A stretch of DNA of 13,257 nucleotides. Origin: Candidatus Sphingobacterium stercoripullorum. GTDB lineage: Bacteria; Bacteroidota; Bacteroidia; Sphingobacteriales; Sphingobacteriaceae. The notes below the pieces were generated by a model. It was not told the DNA's origin and searched no databases. It saw only the letters and a list, made by a program, of their open reading frames with translations. This document shows positions 5,953 through 12,611 of the stretch, one piece after another; positions within the stretch are counted from its first letter, which is position 1; every line of letters starts with the position of its first letter. The DNA is taken from assembly GCA_019114715.1 (NCBI GenBank), contig DXEZ01000124.1, forward strand, positions 1 to 13,257, given 5' to 3'. Made by a program: the position numbers and the translations under genes.

Positions 5953-7347
5953 ATGGAAAAATTAGAAGTTCTAGCGGCATACGATCAAAAGTTAATAAAA
6001 GAAATTCTTTTAATAGGAAAGGAAGAAGCTGAGAAACAACTGGATCGTGCATATACGCTCTTTCAAGACTCCTCGCGCTGGTTAAAAGCCCACCAGAGGA
6101 AGGCAATCTTAGATAAAACCGCCCAACTGATGGAAGGGCGTATTGAAGAGCTGACGAAAATAGCAGCCCAGGAGGGCGGAAAACCTTATATAGACTCTAA
6201 AGTTGAAGTGCTTAGGGCAATTAGCGGTGTGAAAATCGCCAATGAATCTATTTCTCAAATTGGAGGGAAGGAAATACCTATGGGACTAACGAAAGCCTCG
6301 GAAAATAGATTGGCTATGGTGAGTTACGAACCCATAGGTGTTGTGGCTGCTATATCGGCTTTCAATCACCCCTTGAACTTGATTATTCATCAGGTAGTTA
6401 CTGCCTTTGCGGCTGGCTGTCCCGTTATTGTCAAGCCCGCCTCTACGACACCACTTTCATGTTTAAACTTTGTGGAAATTCTAAAAGAGGCAGGCGTTCC
6501 TGAGGACTGGGTGCAGGTCGCAATAACCGATAGCGCCACGGCAGAATTTATAGCAACGGATTCACGCATAGCATTTTTGACTTTCATTGGCTCGGCCAAA
6601 GTAGGGTGGATGTTGAAATCAAAGCTTGCACCTGGCACGCGTATAGTATTAGAGCACGGTGGAGTAGCACCAGTAATTGTAGAGAAAGATGCTGATTTTA
6701 AGGAGCTGATTCCATCTCTAGCCAAGGGAGGTTTTTACCATGCTGGGCAAGTGTGTGTATCGGTGCAAAAAGTATTCGTTCACCAAGATGTTGTAGATAA
6801 GGTAGCTCAGGGGCTTTCCCGTGCAGCAGAAAAACTAATAGTTGGAGACCCCTTGTCTGAGGAGACTGAAGTGGGGCCTTTAATAATACCAAAAGAAGTG
6901 GAGCGCGTTGAATCGTGGGTGCAAGAAGCCATTGATGGTGGAGCGCAGCTTTTAACTGGAGGGAAGCGCATATCGGATACCTGCTATGAACCTACAGTTT
7001 TGCTCAATCCACCATTAGATGCGAAAGTTTCTACCGAGGAGGTTTTCGGACCAATAGTATGTGTGTACTCCTACAGCGATAGATTGCAGGCCATTGAGCT
7101 TGCCAATGCCTTGAATGTTCATTTTCAAGCCTCAGTATTTACAAAAAACATTGATGTTGCACTTGATACTGTGAAGCGGCTAAATGCTTCAACGGTGATG
7201 GTGAACGATCACACAGCATTTCGAGTGGATTGGATGCCTTTTGGTGGGAGAGACCATTCTGGAGAAGGCATGGGCGGAATCCCATACTCGATAAAAGATA
7301 TGCTCCGGGAAAAGTTAATGGTTATCAAATCTAACCTATTACCCTAG
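5953..7347 (+). CDS. NAD(P)-dependent aldehyde dehydrogenase
   Basis: A 464-residue ALDH-superfamily enzyme oxidising an aldehyde to an acid in the cytoplasm. The catalytic residues are all present with canonical spacing: N138 in FNHPLNL, K161 in VIVKPAS (cofactor binding), E234 in LEHGG and the nucleophile C268 in GQVCVSVQK, 34 residues after the glutamate as in classical ALDHs. The cofactor-loop glutamate and EEVFGP motif appear as STEEVFGPIVCVY. Deviations: LEHGG replaces the common LELGG, and the coenzyme loop reads FIGSAKVG instead of FTGS-x-x-x-G. The FNHPLNL segment resembles the branch that includes lactaldehyde and glyceraldehyde-3-phosphate (non-phosphorylating) dehydrogenases, but the substrate cannot be named. 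It is 35 bp behind the ThDP enzyme gene with no terminator between, so the two are most likely one operon and work on connected substrates. The ATG at 5953 is the natural start. No clear terminator follows; a weak pairing CCTATTAC/GTAATAAGG flanks the stop codon. Confidence 0.92.
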   Translation: MEKLEVLAAYDQKLIKEILLIGKEEAEKQLDRAYTLFQDSSRWLKAHQRKAILDKTAQLMEGRIEELTKIAAQEGGKPYIDSKVEVLRAISGVKIANESISQIGGKEIPMGLTKASENRLAMVSYEPIGVVAAISAFNHPLNLIIHQVVTAFAAGCPVIVKPASTTPLSCLNFVEILKEAGVPEDWVQVAITDSATAEFIATDSRIAFLTFIGSAKVGWMLKSKLAPGTRIVLEHGGVAPVIVEKDADFKELIPSLAKGGFYHAGQVCVSVQKVFVHQDVVDKVAQGLSRAAEKLIVGDPLSEETEVGPLIIPKEVERVESWVQEAIDGGAQLLTGGKRISDTCYEPTVLLNPPLDAKVSTEEVFGPIVCVYSYSDRLQAIELANALNVHFQASVFTKNIDVALDTVKRLNASTVMVNDHTAFRVDWMPFGGRDHSGEGMGGIPYSIKDMLREKLMVIKSNLLP

Positions 7348-7365
7348 CTTTAGCCGAAGACTGTA

Positions 7366-7719
7366 ATAAGGACTCGATTCACCCTAATATTTACAGCTAT
7401 TTATGCGCCCATAAGCTGTGCACAATATAGGTGCAATTCTCGATAACTTTTGCTCGAATCTAGCAGGTATAAATTAAAATCTTGATTTGAATGAAATCGA
7501 TAAACTAAAAAATCAAGCGGCTCAGGTATATATTTATGCGGTGGCAGGTAATTTTCGGGCTGGTTTTTGGACAATCAAAAATTCGATATCCTCAAGTTGA
7601 AGGTTAACCCTCTGTTATTAGGGCATAAAGTAAAGCTGATTGTACAATCACAGGCAAGTCATAAGTTGGATTTAGTAGAAACTTTAAACTATGAGAATGG
7701 TTTCTATTATAGCGTTTAA
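7366..7719 (+). pseudogene. Decayed gene for a small secreted protein
   Basis: Between the aldehyde dehydrogenase and the small acetyltransferase no intact gene is present, but pieces of one protein can be followed. Frame 1 from 7366 reads RTRFTLIFTAIYAPISCAQ (7369-7425), an excellent signal peptide ending in the A-Q cleavage pattern common in Bacteroidota; its expected start codon is ATA (7366-7368) instead of ATG. Frame 1 stops at 7444. Frame 2 continues from about 7433 (AILDNFCSNLAGIN), has a TAA at 7475-7477, and goes on with LDLNEIDKLKNQAAQVYIYA to a TGA at 7598. Frame 1 resumes from about 7549 (FLDNQKFDILKLKVNPLLLG, then VKLIVQSQ, ending NYENGFYYSV) and stops with TAA at 7717-7719. So the gene would carry a lost start, two compensating frameshifts and one internal stop. 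Family not recognised. Sequencing error cannot explain the start and stop changes together as easily as decay can. Confidence 0.5.
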
Positions 7720-7727
7720 TATAATTT

Positions 7728-7770
7728 ACACTAGCAAATAAGCGCCGCTGAAGTATACTTCAGATAGTGT
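7728..7770. promoter_or_regulatory. Perfect 16-bp palindrome with flanking inverted repeat; possible operator
   Basis: CTGAAGTATACTTCAG at 7748-7763 is a perfect palindrome with no spacer. It is flanked by ACACTA (7728-7733) and TAGTGT (7765-7770), which are also complementary but placed asymmetrically (14 bp and 1 bp away). A protein-binding site for a dimeric regulator is a plausible reading. It lies 184 bp before the small acetyltransferase gene and just after the decayed gene. No other structure is obvious in 7771-7953. Confidence 0.42.
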
Positions 7771-7953
7771 GTAAGGTTCTGGGCTTTGAGTTTCGCGTAG
7801 AAACGGATTTGTTTTAACTTTTGTACTTAGCTTAGAAATTCTGACCAGACGTTTTGTAATTTGTAGTAAAAGTTAGTTGTAAGGTAATGCTTCCTATGTG
7901 GGGCCAACTCTGCGACGGTAGCAGCAAGAAAGGTTTTACTAAAATAAAATATC

Positions 7954-8247
7954 ATGGAAAAAACACAAGTGGAAATTAACGAAAACGGTCGTGGTGAAAT
8001 TCAGCTGCTTTCGGATAATGAAAAAGTGGGAAAAATGGATGTCGCTATAAAGGATGGAAAGCTTACAGTATACCATACCGAGGTGAATCCTGAACATGAA
8101 GGAAAGGGGTTCGCTAGTGAACTAGTGGAGAAGTTAGTCTCTCACGCCAAGGAGAATGATTTAAAAATAGTTCCCTTATGCCCCTATGTCCATGCTAAAT
8201 TCAAACGTAATCCTGAGAAATATGGGGATGTTTGGTTTAAAAAATAA
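7954..8247 (+). CDS. Small GNAT-like N-acetyltransferase (NATD1 / YjdJ type)
   Basis: A 97-residue protein matching the minimal acetyltransferase family (Acetyltransf_CG; bacterial YjdJ, human NATD1). The pattern is complete: a first strand with acidic linker, VYHTEVNPEHEGKGFASELV (39-58) containing the acetyl-CoA loop EGKGFAS, then the helix LVEKLVSHAKENDLK and the family signature VPLCPYVHAKFKRNPEKY (73-90), where C76 and the following CPYV are conserved. It is much shorter than normal GNATs because the N-terminal part of the fold is absent in this family. It probably acetylates a small molecule or protein in the cytoplasm; the physiological substrate is not known for the family. The ATG at 7954 gives the usual length. 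It appears monocistronic, with a candidate terminator right behind it, and the next gene is on the other strand. Confidence 0.86.
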   Translation: MEKTQVEINENGRGEIQLLSDNEKVGKMDVAIKDGKLTVYHTEVNPEHEGKGFASELVEKLVSHAKENDLKIVPLCPYVHAKFKRNPEKYGDVWFKK

Positions 8248-8252
8248 CGAAC

Positions 8253-8310
8253 GCTCATCCATCATTGACTTGTAGTTTAAAACTTGTAAAGGATGGGCTG
8301 TTTATAGTTT
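8253..8310 (+). terminator. Candidate terminator after the small acetyltransferase gene
   Basis: GCTCATCC (8253-8260) pairs with GGATGGGC (8291-8298) over 8 bp including one G-U pair, with a 30-nt interval that can itself fold (AGTTTAAAACT). The sequence after the stem, TGTTTATAGTTTT, is T-rich. It starts 5 bp after the stop codon at 8245-8247. The long loop makes this only a moderately good terminator. Confidence 0.42.
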
Positions 8311-8399
8311 TCCAAAGAGGTTAGATTTGTTGATGAAACGTATAGCAGAGCTGTTATTAGCGGCTTCTAGGTAGTGTTTTGCTTATTAACAACCCATGC

Positions 8400-8750
8400 T
8401 CACTCTTTTAATGCTTCCTCCACCGTACCGACAAAATTGATGGTCTTTCCCTTGTTACTCTCAAAAATATATTCGTTTAAACTGCGGCTATTGTATTTCT
8501 TGAATTCACCGACTATCGCTAGAGCCATGCGGTATTGAATGAATTTTTGCAGGATATCTCCAGCTAATTTAGTCTTTAGGTCAAAGAAATCAGCAGATAT
8601 ATTCTTTTCATGGATGATCATTTTATCGAATCCCTGATAGCCCAAGTTTCCAATAAGATTTAGTCCATCGTCTAAGTTTTTTAAGATTACTTCATCAGAA
8701 ATCACCTCTGCGATATTAAGAGTCTTGGTTTTGTGTGTTTTGATTTCCAT
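8400..8750 (-). CDS. DUF4180 domain-containing protein
   Basis: A 116-residue protein that matches the DUF4180 pattern along its whole length: an N-terminal strand with IAEVISDEVILKNLDDGLNL, then GNLGYQGFDKMIIHEKNISA and DFFDLKTKLAGDILQKF in the middle, and AIVGEFKKYNSRSLNEYIFE with ESNKGKTINFVGTVEEAL at the end. The family is cytoplasmic, small, STAS-like in general appearance (alternating strands and helices), and has no established biochemical function. I chose the ATG at 8750 (MEIKTHKTKT), which is the usual beginning; the frame continues upstream to a TTG at 8786, but those 12 residues (with ALTRWRT) do not look like part of the domain. The gene is transcribed away from the CLC gene, sharing a 227-bp divergent intergenic region. 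It is often found as a lone gene, and nothing here ties it to its neighbours. Confidence 0.84.
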   Translation of the reverse strand: MEIKTHKTKTLNIAEVISDEVILKNLDDGLNLIGNLGYQGFDKMIIHEKNISADFFDLKTKLAGDILQKFIQYRMALAIVGEFKKYNSRSLNEYIFESNKGKTINFVGTVEEALKE

Positions 8751-8828
8751 AGTTCGCCATCTAGTTAAAGCTTTGCGGTATTGCAATTTGTAAGATTTGC
8801 AAAGTAGCGTTTTTTAGTTACAAACCAG

Positions 8829-8853
8829 AGTATTTTCTCCTAAAGTATTTTCT
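8829..8853. repeat. Direct repeat AGTATTTTCT in the divergent promoter region
   Basis: AGTATTTTCT occurs at 8829-8838 and again at 8844-8853, a 15-bp period, between the starts of the DUF4180 gene (-) and the CLC gene (+). It may be a regulator site, or chance in AT-rich DNA. Confidence 0.3.
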
Positions 8854-8946
8854 TGAATGCGGCTTGAGTTTTGCTGCAAGAGCTTGGAAAATAGATTCTG
8901 TTAAGTATCTTTTGCTAGGAAATTTTTAATTCTTTCTTTCTAGCCT

Positions 8947-8954
8947 TACCTTTG
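8947..8954 (+). promoter_or_regulatory. Bacteroidota-type -7 promoter element of the CLC gene
   Basis: TACCTTTG matches the TAnnTTTG consensus of the Bacteroidota housekeeping sigma factor exactly. It lies 24 bp before the ATG at 8978, leaving a short leader. No good TTG-type -33 element stands at the usual spacing; the nearest TTTG (8911-8914) is too far away. Confidence 0.45.
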
Positions 8955-8977
8955 TACTCCTTTTGCATTTTGAGAAT

Positions 8978-10258
8978 ATGAATAGAAATACCGTTAAGCG
9001 TCAAAATTCTTTAAAACTTATTTTAATCACCGTTTTAGTATCCGTGATATGCATCTTATTAGCCTATTCTCTAAAGATATTCACCGAACTGCTTGAACAT
9101 GCTATTTTTCATCTTGTGGAGCATGAATATCGGTTGCTTTTCATCCTTCTGCCCACGCTGGGGATAACGAGCATTTACTTTTTAAGGAAGTATGTTTTTT
9201 TCAATAGAAAAAACAAGGGAATTACAGAGATTTATAAAACTCTAGATGATCGCAAGGAACATCTTCCATTTTTTAAAATACCTTCTCATTATATCAATGG
9301 GTTTTTAACAGTAATATTTGGAGGATCCACAGGTATTGAAGTGTCCACTGTCGTGTATTCTGCAGCAGTAGGGAATCAATTTTATGAAAGAGAATTTACC
9401 GCACGCAGGTATAAAAGAGAGCTGATTTGTGCAGGTGTGACCGCAGGCATAGCCATTTTATTTACTAGCCCCCTAGCAGGGTTCTTTTTTGCTATGGAGG
9501 TGATAGCTCGGAAGTACCGACGGACTCTAGTGCTCAGCTGCGTAGTTGCTGCCCTTGTGAGCGCTGTATTTATTTATTTTTTTGATAACACTTATATATT
9601 GCCATTCCATGCTATATCATGGCAGTGGCACGCTATTCCATTTATGCTCCTGCTTAGTTTATTTGGTGGTGCGCTATCTGTTTACTTCACTTTTTTAGTA
9701 ACAAGGTTGAAAAAAGTATTTAACGCCATTTCTAATAATTTTATTCGCGTTAACTTGGGTGCGCTGACTGTTGGAGGCTTACTTTATATGTTTCCCGCAC
9801 TGTATGGTGACTCTTATTTAGGTTTACAAAACACAATAAGTAATACCGTAGACTTATCGGTCATATCCTTTTGGAGCTTATTATTTCTCATCTTTTCAAA
9901 ACCTTTAGCTGCTGCCCTTACTTTAGGTGCTGGTGGAGATGGAGGAGTATTTGCTCCTAGTATTGTAGCAGGTGCCTTCTTAGGATTACTATTTGGTCTT
10001 CTTTGTAATCACTTTTTACCTGTAGAATTCCATTTGCTTAATTTTGCATTGATAGGTGCAGCCGCTACGCTTTCAGCATCCATCTATGCGCCACTCACAA
10101 CGGTACTTTTAATTTGCAACTTATTACCAAATGGATTTATTCTTGTTTTTCCGGTACTTTTGGCAAGTTTAATTTCTGTGGCTTTTTCAAAAGTACTATT
10201 GCCTTACAATGTATATAGTTACCACCGGTATGAAAAGCAAAATGGAAACGCAGGTTAA
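8978..10258 (+). CDS. CLC family chloride channel / anion transporter, divergent filter
   Basis: A 426-residue polytopic inner-membrane protein of the CLC family without a CBS domain, close to the usual prokaryotic core length. The landmark segments are present in order but altered. The GSGIP motif reads NKGIT (79-83), so the anion-coordinating Ser is Lys or displaced. The GREGP motif reads GIEVS (119-123) within FGGSTGIEVSTVVYSAAVG, keeping the gating glutamate as E121. The internal glutamate of CLC antiporters (E203 in E. coli ClcA) aligns with V175 in FAMEVIARKY, the residue found in channel-type CLCs. GGVFAPS (322-328) is the intact GxFxP motif. I chose the ATG at 8978; a TTG at 8963 is also in frame, but a TAnnTTTG element at 8947 fits the ATG better. 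Its stop codon overlaps the stop of the convergent metal ATPase gene. Ion, direction and coupling cannot be told; it may be a channel or an uncoupled transporter. Confidence 0.88.
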   Translation: MNRNTVKRQNSLKLILITVLVSVICILLAYSLKIFTELLEHAIFHLVEHEYRLLFILLPTLGITSIYFLRKYVFFNRKNKGITEIYKTLDDRKEHLPFFKIPSHYINGFLTVIFGGSTGIEVSTVVYSAAVGNQFYEREFTARRYKRELICAGVTAGIAILFTSPLAGFFFAMEVIARKYRRTLVLSCVVAALVSAVFIYFFDNTYILPFHAISWQWHAIPFMLLLSLFGGALSVYFTFLVTRLKKVFNAISNNFIRVNLGALTVGGLLYMFPALYGDSYLGLQNTISNTVDLSVISFWSLLFLIFSKPLAAALTLGAGGDGGVFAPSIVAGAFLGLLFGLLCNHFLPVEFHLLNFALIGAAATLSASIYAPLTTVLLICNLLPNGFILVFPVLLASLISVAFSKVLLPYNVYSYHRYEKQNGNAG

Positions 10259-12312
10259 GGCCGCATATGCCTTTTTAAAAGCTGCGCATTGACTGCACAA
10301 ACAATGGTACTTAAGCTCATCAGTATTGCACCTATTGCAGGGTTTAAAATGATATTCCAATGGTATAATACTCCTGCTGCTAGAGGAATCGCAATGATAT
10401 TATATCCTGCAGCCCACCAAAGGTTCTCTATCATTTTTCTATAGGTAGCCTTTCCAAATAAAATTAAAGACGTTATATCCTGAGGGTCAGAGTTCACTAG
10501 AATGATATCTGCCGTCTCCGCTGCTACATCTGTTCCAGAACCTACAGCTATCCCAACATCGGCTTGGGCTAATGCAGGCGCATCATTTACGCCATCACCC
10601 GTCATGGCTACAAATTCTCCTTTGGACTGCAGCTCTTTTACTTTTTCTAGTTTCTCATGGGGTAACACATTGGCGATAAACCCATCCATTTTTAGTTGTT
10701 CGCTTACTTTCCCAGCTACTCGCTCGTTGTCACCCGTTAATAGCAGGTTCTTGATGCCATCTTTTTTGAGCGTTTCAATAGCCTCCTTGGAACTTTCTCT
10801 TATTCTATCCTCAAAGCTGAAGTGTCCAGCTACCTTATCTTTGATTAATATGTAGACCACTGTTCCTATAATATCATCCTTGGAGCTTGACACGGAGATG
10901 CCTTTTTCTTTTAGGTAATTAGGGCCTACAACTTTCACGCTCTGCCCCTCGACAGTCCCCTCTAGGCCTTTCCCTGGAAGGGATTTGAACTCATCGGCCT
11001 TAGGAATGGTTATATTTAGTTCATTGGTTTTCCTTATCAGTCCTTGGGCGATGTAGTGTTCGGAGTGCTGCTCCAGAGCAGCTGCTAAGCGCAGTAATTC
11101 GTTTTTATTTAAACTATTATCATAAACTTTTACCTCTTGCAGCTCATGGGAGCCCTCGGTTAGGGTCCCTGTCTTATCAAATATGATGCATGAAATCAAG
11201 CGAGAGTTTTCAAAAGCTGTCCTATTTCTTATAAGCAAACCTTTTTGGGCAGAAATAGACGTGGAGATGGCTACCACTAATGGTACTGCTAAACCCAGTG
11301 CATGCGGGCAAGATATGACCATCACAGTGACCATTCTCTCTAAAGCGAAAACAAAAGGAAATCCGAGTAAAAGCCATACGGCTAACGTGAGTACACCACC
11401 TCCTAAAGCCACGAATGTGAGTATTTTGGCCGCCCTATCCGCAAAGTTTTGTGTTCTGGATTTTATATTTTGAGCATCCTCGACAAGCTTTATCACTTTG
11501 CTTAAATAATTGTCCTTCCCTGTGCTTTTAACCATTACAGTTAATGACCCATTGCTGTTAACCGATCCACCAATTACTTGATCATCTTTTTGTTTCTTCA
11601 CTGGTTTGCTCTCTCCAGTGAGCATGCTTTCATCTACATAGCTTTCACCATCGGTTACTAGGCCATCTACTGGGATTTTTTCTCCCGGTCTAACAAGAAT
11701 GAGATCCTCCACCTGCAGCTCCTCAACGTGAACCTCTTGCGCTTCTCCTTTAGTGAGCCTGTGCGCCGTGGAGGGCATCATCTCAACGAGTAATTCCAAA
11801 GATCGAGATGCACCCATTACTGATTTCATCTCAAAGTAATGACCTATTAACATGATGACAATCAAGGTTGCCATTTCCCAGTAAAAGTCCATGCCGGGCA
11901 AACCAAAAGTGACAGCTAGGCTATAAGCCCAGGACACCGTAATTGCGATCCCGATTAAAGTCATCATTCCAATCGATTTGGCTTTGAGTTCATCGTACAG
12001 TCCCTTAAGAAATGGATGCCCTCCGTAGAAAAAAATGAATGTTGAAAGGATGGCTAACACGTATTTATCTCCAGAGAATTTGATCTCAAAATTAAACCAC
12101 TGCTGCAACATGGGGGACAGAAGCAGTACGGGTAGAGTTACGATGGTACAAACGATGAATCGCTTCCAGTAATCGGTTAAATGATCCGAGTGATTGTTGT
12201 GTCCATGCGAACCGTGTCCATGGCTATGAGCTTCATGGGTGCGGTGTTCATACGATTCGTTTCCTTTGGCGCCGTGCTTTGTGTTATGGTGATAGGTATG
12301 CTGATGCTCCAT
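10255..12312 (-). CDS. CopB-like heavy-metal (copper/silver) P1B-type ATPase
   Basis: A 685-residue inner-membrane P-type ATPase exporting a heavy-metal ion at the cost of ATP. The N-terminus holds no CxxC metal-binding domain but a His-rich tail, with 14 His among the first 44 residues. Key motifs: TGES (232-235) in the actuator domain, the transmembrane metal site CPH (335-337, in SCPHALGLAVP), the phosphorylated D379 in DKTGTLTEG, and GDGVNDAPALAQADVG (572 onwards). CPH rather than CPC places it in the CopB-like P1B-3 group, described for Cu(II)/Cu/Ag export. The nucleotide-binding domain signature SEHP appears as SEHY (H419, Y420), the Pro being replaced. The last transmembrane pair carries YN and MSLSTIVCAVNAQ, matching the usual P1B TM7-TM8 pattern. 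The ATG at 12312 starts the His-rich tail. The gene converges on the CLC gene and shares a TTAA with it. The symbol copB would be reasonable but is not certain. Confidence 0.92.
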   Translation of the reverse strand: MEHQHTYHHNTKHGAKGNESYEHRTHEAHSHGHGSHGHNNHSDHLTDYWKRFIVCTIVTLPVLLLSPMLQQWFNFEIKFSGDKYVLAILSTFIFFYGGHPFLKGLYDELKAKSIGMMTLIGIAITVSWAYSLAVTFGLPGMDFYWEMATLIVIMLIGHYFEMKSVMGASRSLELLVEMMPSTAHRLTKGEAQEVHVEELQVEDLILVRPGEKIPVDGLVTDGESYVDESMLTGESKPVKKQKDDQVIGGSVNSNGSLTVMVKSTGKDNYLSKVIKLVEDAQNIKSRTQNFADRAAKILTFVALGGGVLTLAVWLLLGFPFVFALERMVTVMVISCPHALGLAVPLVVAISTSISAQKGLLIRNRTAFENSRLISCIIFDKTGTLTEGSHELQEVKVYDNSLNKNELLRLAAALEQHSEHYIAQGLIRKTNELNITIPKADEFKSLPGKGLEGTVEGQSVKVVGPNYLKEKGISVSSSKDDIIGTVVYILIKDKVAGHFSFEDRIRESSKEAIETLKKDGIKNLLLTGDNERVAGKVSEQLKMDGFIANVLPHEKLEKVKELQSKGEFVAMTGDGVNDAPALAQADVGIAVGSGTDVAAETADIILVNSDPQDITSLILFGKATYRKMIENLWWAAGYNIIAIPLAAGVLYHWNIILNPAIGAILMSLSTIVCAVNAQLLKRHMRP

Positions 12313-12552
12313 GTTTGATTTCAGTTTGATTTAAATGTTTACCGGTTTTAAGGATGTAATTAAACTTGCATGAGTGTATGTCTACTTTTTGAAAATATAG
12401 CTGCTATTTCTTTACATGCGGCGCTTACTAGTTCCAATAAAACTACTAACTAGCGCTAATGACACTAGAACAATAAAAACAATTGGGCGCTAAGAATGTT
12501 TTTTCTTAATTTCCCATTTCGAAAGATGTTGACCTTTGATGCTTAGTGCTTT

Positions 12553-12569
12553 ATCGTAAAAAATACGAT
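12553..12569. promoter_or_regulatory. Inverted repeat ATCGTA-N5-TACGAT overlapping a promoter; possible operator
   Basis: ATCGTA (12553-12558) and TACGAT (12564-12569) are perfect complements around AAAAA. The 17-bp site ends 15 bp before the -7 element at 12585, so it covers the expected -33 region of the next gene, the position of a typical repressor or activator site. The rest of the 299-bp gap from 12313 holds short repeats of GCGCTTA/GCGCTAA (12421, 12453, 12486 area) and a possible CTAGTT/AACTAG hairpin (12428-12453), with no gene. Confidence 0.45.
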
Positions 12570-12584
12570 TAATGGGTAAAGAGC

Positions 12585-12592
12585 TATATTTG
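12585..12592 (+). promoter_or_regulatory. Bacteroidota-type -7 promoter element
   Basis: TATATTTG is an exact TAnnTTTG match, 20 bp before the ATG at 12612, so the transcript leader would be short. A clear TTG-type -33 element is not seen; the inverted repeat at 12553-12569 occupies that place, which suggests an activator may be needed. Confidence 0.5.
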
Positions 12593-12611
12593 TTTTTATT
12601 TTTGATTGAAA

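Noticed and set aside
10502..10855. Plus-strand frame within the metal ATPase gene, rich in Ser and Pro
   Set aside because: Shadow of the conserved P-type ATPase phosphorylation/hinge domain on the other strand. The same applies to 11183-11473 (+).
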